From: an uncultured Gammaproteobacteria bacterium
Lineage (GTDB): Bacteria; Pseudomonadota; Gammaproteobacteria; Pseudomonadales; Azotimanducaceae
NCBI GenBank assembly: GCA_913043815.1
Contig: CAJWNY010000002.1
Coordinates: 17,575-81,574 of the forward strand
Direction of reading: 5' to 3'
Length of the DNA: 64,000 nucleotides
Of this stretch, positions 1 through 7,832 are shown piece by piece. The first letter of the stretch is position 1. Every line of letters begins with the position of its first letter. The notes below the pieces were generated by a model that saw nothing but the letters and a program-made list of their open reading frames with translations, was not told the origin of the DNA and made no database searches. The position numbers were made by a program, and so were the translations under genes.

Positions 1-326
1 CTGACGGCACTGCGGAACGTGAGCGGCCGCAGAACAGGCTTGAGTTTGTCGAGGAGGTGGCGGCTATGGATTCCTTAGATGTGCTTCAGCAAGCAATTAG
101 CAGCTCTCCCGATGACCTTGAAACTAGGTACCAGCTAGCAATTCAATTAATTGTTGCTGAGCGCTACCAAGATGGTTTGGACAGCTGCATGGATATTCTT
201 CGGGTTGACAGGGAATTCCGCGAAGATATAGGTCGGCTGACAATGATTCGTGTCTTCGAAATGTTGGGCAAGGGAAACGAGATAGCCGGTAAGTACCGTC
301 GTAAGATGTTTAATCTGATGCACTAA
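1..326 (+). CDS. cnoX: CnoX/YbbN-type thioredoxin-fold co-chaperone, C-terminal fragment
   Basis: Only the C-terminal TPR-like region is in the window. The frame is open to the left edge (first full codon at base 3), so the GTG at 57 in the ORF track is internal rather than a start. The visible part matches the end of CnoX/YbbN: a helix pair around PDDLETRYQLAIQLI and a tail ending in KYRRKMFNLMH, close to the KYRR..L(Y/M) ending of that family. CnoX is a cytoplasmic holdase that hands substrates to DnaK or GroEL; the N-terminal thioredoxin domain is outside the window, so this rests on the C-terminus alone. A hairpin with a T-run follows the stop, so it is probably the last gene of its transcript. 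Confidence 0.8.
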   Translation, partial: DGTAERERPQNRLEFVEEVAAMDSLDVLQQAISSSPDDLETRYQLAIQLIVAERYQDGLDSCMDILRVDREFREDIGRLTMIRVFEMLGKGNEIAGKYRRKMFNLMH

Positions 327-358
327 TTGGCAGGTTATTCCGCGATTTTCGCTCCCTC

Positions 359-383
359 CCTAGGCTCTTCTTAGGTTTTTTTT
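359..383 (+). terminator. Rho-independent terminator after cnoX
   Basis: CCTAGG and CTTAGG pair as six base pairs (one G-U) around a five-base CTCTT loop, followed directly by eight T. It lies 33 bases after the cnoX stop. Confidence 0.65.
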
Positions 384-1045
384 GCTAATTTCTCGGCAGT
401 AAGCTTTTGTAGCAATAATTGACTGGGATGTAGTTAAAAAACGTTAAATTGGGGAATGTCGACGCCGCTTAAATAATATGTTTTCGTTTTTCTAACGTCT
501 GGAATTCGTGACAATTCAGGCCAAACTAGGGGAGATTTATTGCCGGTAGGGGCTTGCGGGTTAGTAACTACTTACATGCAAACGGATTGCTTTATGCACA
601 TTAGAAAACAAAACTATGATAAGTCATAACATGGCGGTGAACGTTCAATTTAAATAGTATGACTTAATTGTAAGGCATTGAATTTAATAAATTTTACTAT
701 ATTTTTGTATTTGAATTTAATTTGAACTCGAATAATCGATGGTTGATATACAGACGAACGCCACAAGTTATCCTCAAACTTATCCACAGGAAGTACCCCG
801 AAAAAAATGACCATATAGCAATGGTTTAGCCCACTTTGGGTCGCTTAGTAACACCTCTGGTCTTTTACAAGAAATGTTGCGCATTCGCTCAGAAGGCACC
901 TTCGGCTCACCAAAATCCAAAAACTAGATTTTGGAAGAAAAACAACCCAGAAATACGCATTTGTCGCAAGTTTTAGGCATGATCAATGATCGGCAGGTTA
1001 TAGTGCGCTAGTGGTCTAAATAATCGCAAGGGAGTTTGTAGGCGG
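384..1045. other. Long AT-rich intergenic region
   Basis: No ORF of useful length and no RNA gene was recognised here. The stretch is clearly more AT-rich than the flanking genes, especially 600-730, and must contain the promoter of the glutamine synthetase-like operon. A perfect 8-base inverted repeat (CCAAAATC, 9-base loop, GATTTTGG) lies at 910-934 with no T-run after it. I could not pick a convincing -35/-10 pair. Confidence 0.5.
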
Positions 1046-2470
1046 ATGTCAGGTACAAAGAGAGGCACGAGCACGGACTCAAGTTTGAAAGTTAGTCATA
1101 TAGACGCGGAGGCTTTGCAGCAAAAGTTGACGCATTATGCCGACCGAAGCGTCAGTCAGGTCAAGTTAGGCTTAACTGATATAGATGGCGTGATTCGCGG
1201 TAAATATGTGGGCATCGACAAATTTATTAGCCTGCTGAAGAAACAAGGTGGCTTTTGTGACTGCATCTTTGGCTGGGATTTAGATGACCAGCTCTACGAC
1301 GCGGGAACCTATACGGGCTGGCACACGGGTTTTCCTGACACAAGTTTTCGCCTTCTAGTGGAGACTGAACGATGGTTGCCAGACGAAAGCTGCCCTTATT
1401 TTATTGGCGAGTTTGTCGGCCCCAATGGCACCGACCATCCTCTGTGTCCCCGCACACGGCTAAAGAGTGTGCTGGCTGAATACGCTGCCATGGGGCTTAG
1501 TGTTCGTTCTGGATTTGAATACGAGTTTTTTGTATTTGCTGAAACGCCTCATAGCGTGCGCGCCAAGGGCTATCGCGATCTCACTCCGCTGACGCCGGGA
1601 AATTTCGGCTATTCTGTATTACGCACTTCTGTGGAGTCTCAGCGTTTTAATGCACTGCTAGATTTTTGTCGAGCCATTGAGTGTGATATTGAAGGGCTCC
1701 ACTGCGAAACTGGCCCTGGTGTATGGGAAGCCGCGCTTAAGTCTAAAGTAGGTATTCAAGCTGCTGACCGAGCTACCTTGTTCAAGACCTTCACTAAAGT
1801 ATTTTTCCAACGCCAAGAGCTTATGGCCACGTTTATGGCAAAGTGGTCTATGGACTACCCTGGCCAAAGTGGGCATTTCCATTTCAGCGTTGCAGATGAC
1901 CAGGGAGCCAACCCATTCTTTGACCCTAATGGGGAGCGGGGCATGTCATTATTGCAGCGTCAGGCGGTTGCCGGCCTGCAACGATACTTGCCTGAATTCC
2001 TGTCGCTATTAGCCCCCACTATTAATAGTTACACGCGCTTGGTTAAGGGTGCTTGGGCGCCGACCGCGGCCACTTGGGGTATTGAAAATCGTACAACGGC
2101 CATTAGAGTTATTCCCGGCGATAGTGATAGTCAGCGTATTGAATGCCGGGTGGGTGGTGCTGATGGCAATCCTTACCTTGCCGCGGCTGCGATGCTTAGC
2201 GCGGCTTTAGAGGGAATTCGTCAAAATCTAGATCCCGGGCAACCAGTCACTGGTAATGCCTATGATGTGGAAGATACCTTGCCAGAAGCAGCCAAGTTTT
2301 CTACTAACCTTGCTGATGCCGCCAAGGCCCTGGAGACATCAACGGTTGCTAGAAGGTATCTGGGTGACGAATTTGTAGGGCACTTTGTTATGAGTCGCCA
2401 TTGGGAAGTGCGTGAATATCAGCGCAATCTAAATAGTTGGCAGCTAGAGCGTTATTTCGAGATTATTTGA
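1046..2470 (+). CDS. Glutamine synthetase family ligase (GlnA-fold, PuuA-like)
   Basis: A 474-residue protein with the glutamine synthetase beta-grasp N-domain (LGLTDIDGVIRGKYV) and catalytic domain. Visible active-site elements are GFEYEFFVF, the GPGVWEAAL segment, the GHFHFSV histidine loop, NSYTRLVKGAWAP and the arginine-bearing ENRTTAIRVIP and ECRVGGADGNPYLA. Members of this branch join ammonia or an amine to a gamma-carboxylate using ATP, for example gamma-glutamylpolyamine synthetase. The start has GGGAG upstream. It runs straight into a class I glutamine amidotransferase (TGATG overlap), an arrangement like puuA with puuD, so a gamma-glutamylation/hydrolysis pair is likely. The substrate cannot be read from sequence. 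A role as the main ammonia-assimilating enzyme is less likely given this partner. Confidence 0.8.
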   Translation: MSGTKRGTSTDSSLKVSHIDAEALQQKLTHYADRSVSQVKLGLTDIDGVIRGKYVGIDKFISLLKKQGGFCDCIFGWDLDDQLYDAGTYTGWHTGFPDTSFRLLVETERWLPDESCPYFIGEFVGPNGTDHPLCPRTRLKSVLAEYAAMGLSVRSGFEYEFFVFAETPHSVRAKGYRDLTPLTPGNFGYSVLRTSVESQRFNALLDFCRAIECDIEGLHCETGPGVWEAALKSKVGIQAADRATLFKTFTKVFFQRQELMATFMAKWSMDYPGQSGHFHFSVADDQGANPFFDPNGERGMSLLQRQAVAGLQRYLPEFLSLLAPTINSYTRLVKGAWAPTAATWGIENRTTAIRVIPGDSDSQRIECRVGGADGNPYLAAAAMLSAALEGIRQNLDPGQPVTGNAYDVEDTLPEAAKFSTNLADAAKALETSTVARRYLGDEFVGHFVMSRHWEVREYQRNLNSWQLERYFEII

Positions 2471-3258
2471 TGAGTTTGCATATCGGCATTTTACAAACTG
2501 ATTCGGTATTAGAGCACCTTCAACCGGTGTACGGCGATTATCCGAACATGTTTATGGAACTGTTCCTTGCGCAAGACCCTCAGATTACCTTCACCAATTA
2601 TGTTGTACAAAAGTCCATACCTGAGGTGGTTGAGTGTGATGCTTATATTGTCACTGGCAGTCGTTTAAGCGTTTATGACGACGAGCCGTGGATATTTGAG
2701 TTAGCCAAATTTATAGCCAGTGCCTTAAATAAGCAGAAAAAGCTCTTTGGTATTTGTTTTGGACATCAATTGATAGCGCATTTTTTTGGTGGCCGTGTGG
2801 CTCCGGCAGTCAGTGGTTGGGCCGTAGGTATACACACAAGCCAAGTGGAAAAACGTTCCTGGATGAAAGGGGGGGAGCAAGACCTCAGCTTGCTTTCTAG
2901 TCATAAGGATCAGGTTCAGCAGCTGCCGAAAGATGCTCAACTATTTGCCAGCAATGACTTTTGTCCTATGGCCGGATTCACCATGAACAATCAGGTCATA
3001 ACCATTCAGGGTCATCCGGAGTTCAGTAAGAATTATGCTCGGGCGTTAATGACTCATAGGGAAAATGTATTAGGCGCGCGAGTTTATACGCAGGGGATAG
3101 ATAGCTTGTCGAAAGAGACACAAAGTGAAATTTTTGTACGCTGGGCCCTTTCGTTTGCCGATGATAACGAAACAGCCTTCCGCTCCTCCTTCCACTGGAG
3201 GGCAACTAAACCGAGCAAGACAAAACGTTTAGCTCATACGGACGAGGTAGATTTTTAG
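2470..3258 (+). CDS. Class I glutamine amidotransferase (GATase1)
   Basis: A 262-residue GATase1 domain protein. The nucleophile is Cys96 in LFGICFGHQLIAHFFGG, and the His182/Glu184 pair lies in QGHPEF, so the triad is complete. The start is the ATG overlapping the previous stop (TGATG), giving MSLHIGILQTD; the longer ORF-track start at 2437 would run through the end of the upstream gene without its own ribosome binding site. The family includes stand-alone GMP-synthase-like amidotransferases that release ammonia or hydrolyse gamma-glutamyl compounds. Translational coupling to the glutamine synthetase-like ligase suggests both act on one metabolite. It is not recognisably the PuuD subfamily (peptidase C26), so the exact reaction is open. 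Confidence 0.8.
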   Translation: MSLHIGILQTDSVLEHLQPVYGDYPNMFMELFLAQDPQITFTNYVVQKSIPEVVECDAYIVTGSRLSVYDDEPWIFELAKFIASALNKQKKLFGICFGHQLIAHFFGGRVAPAVSGWAVGIHTSQVEKRSWMKGGEQDLSLLSSHKDQVQQLPKDAQLFASNDFCPMAGFTMNNQVITIQGHPEFSKNYARALMTHRENVLGARVYTQGIDSLSKETQSEIFVRWALSFADDNETAFRSSFHWRATKPSKTKRLAHTDEVDF

Positions 3259-3260
3259 CT

Positions 3261-3749
3261 GTGAGCCAAAATGTACCCTCTGGTTTTGGCGCTTATCTGC
3301 GACGCGGAGCGCAACTGCTAAGCAATCCAAAAGGGCTTAAACGGTTGGTAGTGCAAGCAGCAAAAAAGCTCAATGGCAGCGGTAGCGAAAAAATCAAAGC
3401 GGTAGGCGAACAGCTTGGCCTTTTGATTGATTTGCTTAAAGCCTATATTGCCGGCGACTATCGTGATATTGCACCACAAGCTATTGCCAGCGTTGCTGGT
3501 GCCGTTATTTATTTTGTTGTACCGCTCGATGGTGTGCCTGACTTTTTGTTCGGCTGGGGATTTATCGACGATGCAGCGGTAATAAGTTATGTCATTGCAC
3601 AGTTGAGTTCAGAGCTTGAAAGTTTTAAACAATGGCAAGACGCGATAACCGACGGATCTCCACTAGAGATTGAGCCGCCCGGTCATGCAATTCAGTTGCC
3701 GAGCAAGACCCAAAATCAAGATAACTCCCCCAAAAGTGACCTCGACTGA
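3261..3749 (+). CDS. YkvA family protein (DUF1232)
   Basis: A 162-residue protein with one DUF1232 domain at about residues 55-110, recognised from YFVVPLDGVPDFLFGWGFIDDAAVI, which matches the family's YxxsPiDliPDfip.G..DD pattern. That segment is hydrophobic and probably membrane associated. It starts with GTG two bases after the amidotransferase stop, so it belongs to the same transcript. The family is widespread with no settled biochemical role. The C-terminal tail is polar and looks disordered. Confidence 0.8.
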   Translation: MSQNVPSGFGAYLRRGAQLLSNPKGLKRLVVQAAKKLNGSGSEKIKAVGEQLGLLIDLLKAYIAGDYRDIAPQAIASVAGAVIYFVVPLDGVPDFLFGWGFIDDAAVISYVIAQLSSELESFKQWQDAITDGSPLEIEPPGHAIQLPSKTQNQDNSPKSDLD

Positions 3750-3786
3750 AATTTGGCGCGCAGCTTCTTGTTCGCAAAGCCCTACC

Positions 3787-4653
3787 GTGAAGAGTAGCCT
3801 CAATCTTCTCCCAATGATTTTTATGCTCTTTTTGTTGCTGCCATTCGTTCACCTTCAAGCTGCGAATTTGCATCTGACCGGCTACAAGTCAGTGAAAAGT
3901 GATGAAGAAAAATTGACAGTGAAAGATCAAGGCCAGGTAATTGCTAAGGCAATGGCCGGTAGCTGGGAATACGGAGTCTACTTGTTAGGTTTGCCTGTCG
4001 GTTTGAAAGCTAAAGTTGAGGTTCTGCGGGATGGTCACCAGCTCACCGTAAAAAGTCAGATTAATCACTTCTTGGCATCGAATAACCATGAGTCAGTTTT
4101 TCTCTTGTCCAACTGCGACTATCGCTTACAAAGTTACCAGAACAGAGGCTTTAGCCCTGGGTGGCGTTTTGATGATGCAGTAGTGTTTGATTGGCCGGAA
4201 AAGAAAATTCATTATCAAGGGTTAACTCAAGGGCCAAAAACGCCAGATGCCCAGCGTCAGATCATAACGTTGCCCTTGGATGATGCAGTCTATGTAGACA
4301 AGCTCAGCCAATTCGCGGCGCTGGCCTGTGGCTTTGCAAAAAACGCGACACCTAAAAAAAAGAATGTTCAGCTGAGTATTCCTTTGAGTTATGTCGACGA
4401 CACTATTGGCCGATATAGCTTTTTAGTAGATCAGTCCCCTACCCAAATGTCTGTTGCGGGCCAGACTATTACTGTCATTAAGGCAGAGTCAGAGCCATTC
4501 GAATTTTCTAAAGGCAGTGTGCATCGAAAGGTGACCTATTGGCTAGCGCCGTCGTTGGGCTACTTGCCGGTGCAGATTTCAACTAAGTTAAGCGGCATGA
4601 GGTTGACCGTGAAATTGCTGAAAACTTCTGGGGCGCTGTCTGCGAAATTGTAA
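3787..4653 (+). CDS. Exported DUF3108-like protein
   Basis: The ORF is open from 3670, but that start overlaps the ykvA-like gene and gives an arginine-rich leader. GTG at 3787 yields a proper signal peptide (a lysine, then MIFMLFLLLPFVHLQA) with cleavage before ANLHL; ATG at 3814 is the alternative. The mature part of about 260 residues looks like a beta-rich periplasmic protein. YGVYLLGLPVGLKAKVEV and the C-terminal RKVTYWLAPSLGYLPVQIS resemble DUF3108, whose members carry an LWLAPELDYLPVRI-like motif near the end. DUF3108 proteins are periplasmic or lipoprotein-like and poorly characterised. It follows the ykvA-like gene by 37 bases and ends before a terminator. The family call is from motif memory, so moderate. 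Confidence 0.6.
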   Translation: MKSSLNLLPMIFMLFLLLPFVHLQAANLHLTGYKSVKSDEEKLTVKDQGQVIAKAMAGSWEYGVYLLGLPVGLKAKVEVLRDGHQLTVKSQINHFLASNNHESVFLLSNCDYRLQSYQNRGFSPGWRFDDAVVFDWPEKKIHYQGLTQGPKTPDAQRQIITLPLDDAVYVDKLSQFAALACGFAKNATPKKKNVQLSIPLSYVDDTIGRYSFLVDQSPTQMSVAGQTITVIKAESEPFEFSKGSVHRKVTYWLAPSLGYLPVQISTKLSGMRLTVKLLKTSGALSAKL

Positions 4654-4813
4654 AAGACGCAGCCCTGGCCTCGTGTTTTAGCTAATCTAAACTGGAAGGG
4701 CTTTGCTAATACCTGCGCAAACACCACAACCTCGGCGTGGACCTTTGCCGACAATTCAGACAGTATTCTTGGCTGTATTAGAGATTTTGCCCTAGCCTCA
4801 GGCTGACGCAAAC

Positions 4814-4833
4814 GTTCCGAGAGGAACTTTTTT
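4814..4833 (+). terminator. Rho-independent terminator
   Basis: GTTCC and GGAAC form a five-base-pair stem capped by a GAGA tetraloop and followed by six T. It separates the first operon from the acyl-CoA ligase at 4882. Confidence 0.6.
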
Positions 4834-4881
4834 ACAATAAATCTAACTAATTTGCAGCATAGAGGCTGAACAGGAGAGGGT

Positions 4882-6495
4882 ATGGATTTTCATTTTGCAT
4901 CTGCTTGGGAGGCGCTTAGCGATGGCTATCCTAATCGCACAGCTACTATTGCTGATGGACGTTATACCAGTTGGCGCGAGTTCGAGCAGCGCGCCGCATC
5001 TATAGCCGCACTGCTAGGTGCTTATGGTGTTGGGCCTGGCGCAAAAGCTGCCCTTTATATGCACAACCGCCATGAGTACCAAGAGGCTCAGTTCGCTATT
5101 TTTAAAGTGGGGGGGTGCCCCATCAATGTCAATTATCGCTACAAGACGGATGAACTGGTTTACTTACTGGACAACAGCGACTCCGAGGTCATCTTTTTCC
5201 AATCGTCTTATGCCATGCGCATTTGGGAAATTAAAGATCGCTTGCCGAATGTAAAGTTGTTCGTGCAGGTAGATGATGGCACCGAAGCGCTCCTTAAGGG
5301 CGCCGAAGATTATGAGCGCGCCATTCGGCAAAACAAACCAGCGCCTAGAGTTGCCCAAGATCCAGAGGGCGTATATATGCTTTACACTGGAGGCACTACA
5401 GGTATGCCCAAAGGCGTAATGTATCCAGTGGGTGCGTTTGCAGAATTTCTTATAGGCATGGGCGCGGCTGGCCGAGGTCTCACACCGCCAAAAAATATGT
5501 CGGAATATTTGGGCTTTCTTGAGCAAGTTGAAGCGCCTCCGGTAAGTCTGCCTGCTTGTCCGTTGATGCACGGCACAGGGGTGTGGTTGGGCAGTTTCTT
5601 GCCCATGCTATTGGGCGGCACCGTAGTCACTACCTCTAAGTTGGGTCTAGATCCTGACCTTTTGCTGGGCCAAGTCGAAGAATATCGAGTTTCAGATGTG
5701 GTGATTGTGGGGGACGCATTCGCTCGGCCAATTCTTTCGGCTCTAGATGCAGCTGAAAAACGCGGTACCCCCTATGATTTATCCACATTGAAGCAAATTG
5801 CCTCCAGTGGGGTGATGTGGAGCCAAGAAATAAAGGAAGGATTGCTGCGCCATCACGATATGGTGTTGGCGGACATTATGGGATCATCCGAAGGTGGCAT
5901 GGGCAGCTCGGCTACAACCCGGGAAGATGTGAAGGGCACAGCGAAATTTGAGTTAAATGAAGGCGTTCGAGTGATCACTGACGATGGCCGTTTTGTAGAA
6001 GCAGGGTCTGGCGAGATGGGTAAAATTGCGACCTCAGCTTTCGTCCCATTGGGCTATTACAAAGACGAAGAAAAATCGGCTGCAACCTTTCGTGAGGTGG
6101 ACGGAGTGCGCTACAGCTTCCCGGGAGATTATGCAACGGTAGAGGCCGACGGCTCTATTATCCTGTTGGGCCGGGGCAGCGCCTGTATCAATACTGGCGG
6201 TGAAAAGGTTTTCCCCGAAGAAGTAGAAGAAGCCGTAAAGCGTCACACTGAAGTAGTAGATTGCCTAGTTGTGGGCGTCCCGGACGAGCGTTTCGGCGAG
6301 CGTATAGTCGCTGTGACCTCTTTTCGTGTGGGCAGTCAGCTCTCCGCAGAAGAGTTAATAACCTTTACTACAGAACATTTGTCCGGCTACAAAATACCCA
6401 GACAAATATTAGCTGCACCAGAGGTGCGCCGAGGCGCCAACGGCAAAGCCGACTATAAGTGGGCCAAGGCTTTTGCCGCAAAAGCCATTGGGTGA
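4882..6495 (+). CDS. Acyl-CoA ligase, FadD19-like (ANL superfamily)
   Basis: A 537-residue adenylate-forming ligase that activates a carboxylic acid with ATP and CoA. The P-loop YTGGTTGMPKGVM lies near residue 168, the adenylate-binding GSSEGG near 335, the hinge region LLGRGSACINTGGEKVFPEE near 430, and the catalytic lysine in NGKADYKWAK at the C-terminus. Several of these, notably GRGS.CIN(S/T)GGEK and GK.DY.WAK, closely match what I remember of actinobacterial FadD19, the steroid C26-oyl-CoA ligase. That supports a bulky hydrophobic or alicyclic acid as substrate, but not sterol specificity. AGGAGAGGG precedes the ATG. A CaiB CoA-transferase follows 103 bases later on the same strand, probably in the same operon. 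Confidence 0.85.
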   Translation: MDFHFASAWEALSDGYPNRTATIADGRYTSWREFEQRAASIAALLGAYGVGPGAKAALYMHNRHEYQEAQFAIFKVGGCPINVNYRYKTDELVYLLDNSDSEVIFFQSSYAMRIWEIKDRLPNVKLFVQVDDGTEALLKGAEDYERAIRQNKPAPRVAQDPEGVYMLYTGGTTGMPKGVMYPVGAFAEFLIGMGAAGRGLTPPKNMSEYLGFLEQVEAPPVSLPACPLMHGTGVWLGSFLPMLLGGTVVTTSKLGLDPDLLLGQVEEYRVSDVVIVGDAFARPILSALDAAEKRGTPYDLSTLKQIASSGVMWSQEIKEGLLRHHDMVLADIMGSSEGGMGSSATTREDVKGTAKFELNEGVRVITDDGRFVEAGSGEMGKIATSAFVPLGYYKDEEKSAATFREVDGVRYSFPGDYATVEADGSIILLGRGSACINTGGEKVFPEEVEEAVKRHTEVVDCLVVGVPDERFGERIVAVTSFRVGSQLSAEELITFTTEHLSGYKIPRQILAAPEVRRGANGKADYKWAKAFAAKAIG

Positions 6496-6598
6496 AAAGC
6501 TCTAGCGTAAAGAAGCGCTACCCGTAAAGTTAGAGAATAGCGAAGGGTCAAAGGTCCTCCAATGGAGGCGAGCCTCAAGTAAATTAAAGGTAGGAAAA

Positions 6599-7816
6599 AT
6601 GACAACAATAGAAAAACCTACAGGGCCCCTTACAGGCGTCCGTATAATCGATTTAACCTCAATGATTTCAGGGCCGGTGGCCACCATGATGTTGGCGGAT
6701 CAGGGTGCAGATGTCATAAAAGTCGAGTCACTGTCGGGTGATCTTGTGCGTGGCGCAGGACCTAACAGATCGGGTATTACCTCTACATTTATTTCTTCTA
6801 ATCGTTCCAAGCGCGCGATAGCCGTAGATCTAAAAACTGCCGCAGGTGTGCAGATATTGCGAGACCTAGTCAAAACAGCAGACGTATTGGTTCAAAACTT
6901 TCGTCCAGGCACCATTGAACGGATGGGCTTTGGTGAAGACGCGGTACGCCAATTAAAATTAGACATTATTTATGTTTCTATCAGTGGCTTTGGGGATAAA
7001 GGCCCGTTTTCTCATCAAAGGGTATATGACCCCGTAATCCAGGCATTGTCAGGTCTCGCCTCCATTCAAGCAGATGGAGTAACCGGTAGGCCAAAAATGA
7101 TTCGCACTATTATTCCGGATAAAACCACTGCCCTCACGGCAGCGCAAGCCATTACCGCAGCGCTGTTTTCCAGGGAGCGCTCTGGCGAAGGTCAACACAT
7201 AAAGCTGGCTATGTTAGACACCATGATTGCTTATCTATGGCCAGAGGGCATGTCGGGATTCACTTTGGTGGGCAAAGAAGTGAAGTCCGCTCGCGCACAG
7301 CTCTCACCTGACTTAATTTTTGCCACTCAAGATGGTTACATTACCGCCGGCGCCATGAGCAATATTGAATGGAAGGGTATGTGTACCGCATTAGGTCATT
7401 TGGAATGGTTGGATGATGAACGGTTTTTAACCATTAACGACCGAGCGGTCAATGTCACTGCTCGTCTTACTATGACGGGAGATGTACTCGCTACAAATAC
7501 GTCCGTTTATTGGTTAGAGCGATTAGACGCTGAAGGCGTGCCCTGTGCGCCGGTGTTGAGTCGTGAAGAAGTAATCACTCACCCACAAATTGTTGCCAAT
7601 GATTTAATTCACGAATCTGACCACCCAATAGCTGGCCGCATCCGCCAACCACGCCCCGCGGCATTGTTTGATAAAACGCCTTCCAATATCCAACGGCCTG
7701 CGCCTGGGTTGGGTGAACACAACACAGAGCTTTTGACTGAGCTAGGTTACAGCCCAGAGCAGATTCAAGAGCTCAATGATGCTGGCGTAATTGTAGGCAT
7801 ACCCGAATCCAGTTGA
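6599..7816 (+). CDS. CaiB/BaiF family CoA-transferase
   Basis: A 405-residue class III CoA-transferase moving CoA between carboxylates. The N-terminus LTGVRIIDLTSMISGPVATMMLADQGADVIKVE is the family signature, followed by RSKRAIAVDL, VLVQNFRPGTIERMG and YVSISGFG. Asp174 in the IIPDKTTAL segment sits where the family's catalytic aspartate is expected. AGGTAGGA precedes the ATG. Lying behind the FadD19-like ligase, it probably recycles CoA between a product thioester and an incoming acid; in bile-acid and carnitine pathways such enzymes play that role. Alternatives include racemase members (alpha-methylacyl-CoA racemase), which share the fold. The donor and acceptor are unknown. Confidence 0.85.
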   Translation: MTTIEKPTGPLTGVRIIDLTSMISGPVATMMLADQGADVIKVESLSGDLVRGAGPNRSGITSTFISSNRSKRAIAVDLKTAAGVQILRDLVKTADVLVQNFRPGTIERMGFGEDAVRQLKLDIIYVSISGFGDKGPFSHQRVYDPVIQALSGLASIQADGVTGRPKMIRTIIPDKTTALTAAQAITAALFSRERSGEGQHIKLAMLDTMIAYLWPEGMSGFTLVGKEVKSARAQLSPDLIFATQDGYITAGAMSNIEWKGMCTALGHLEWLDDERFLTINDRAVNVTARLTMTGDVLATNTSVYWLERLDAEGVPCAPVLSREEVITHPQIVANDLIHESDHPIAGRIRQPRPAALFDKTPSNIQRPAPGLGEHNTELLTELGYSPEQIQELNDAGVIVGIPESS

Positions 7817-7832
7817 TGCATTTGGCGTGGCC

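Noticed and set aside
2437-2469. Earlier start of the amidotransferase ORF
   Set aside because: The coupled ATG at 2470 gives the family N-terminus; the earlier codons are the end of the ligase gene in another frame.
3670-3786. Longer start of the DUF3108-like ORF
   Set aside because: It overlaps the ykvA-like gene by 80 bases and hides the signal peptide behind an arginine-rich leader.
5164-5630. Overlapping antisense ORFs in the FadD19-like gene
   Set aside because: They mirror the codon pattern of the real gene on the other strand and show no domain or start signal. The same holds for other antisense ORFs, such as 49866-50336 and 63444-63954.
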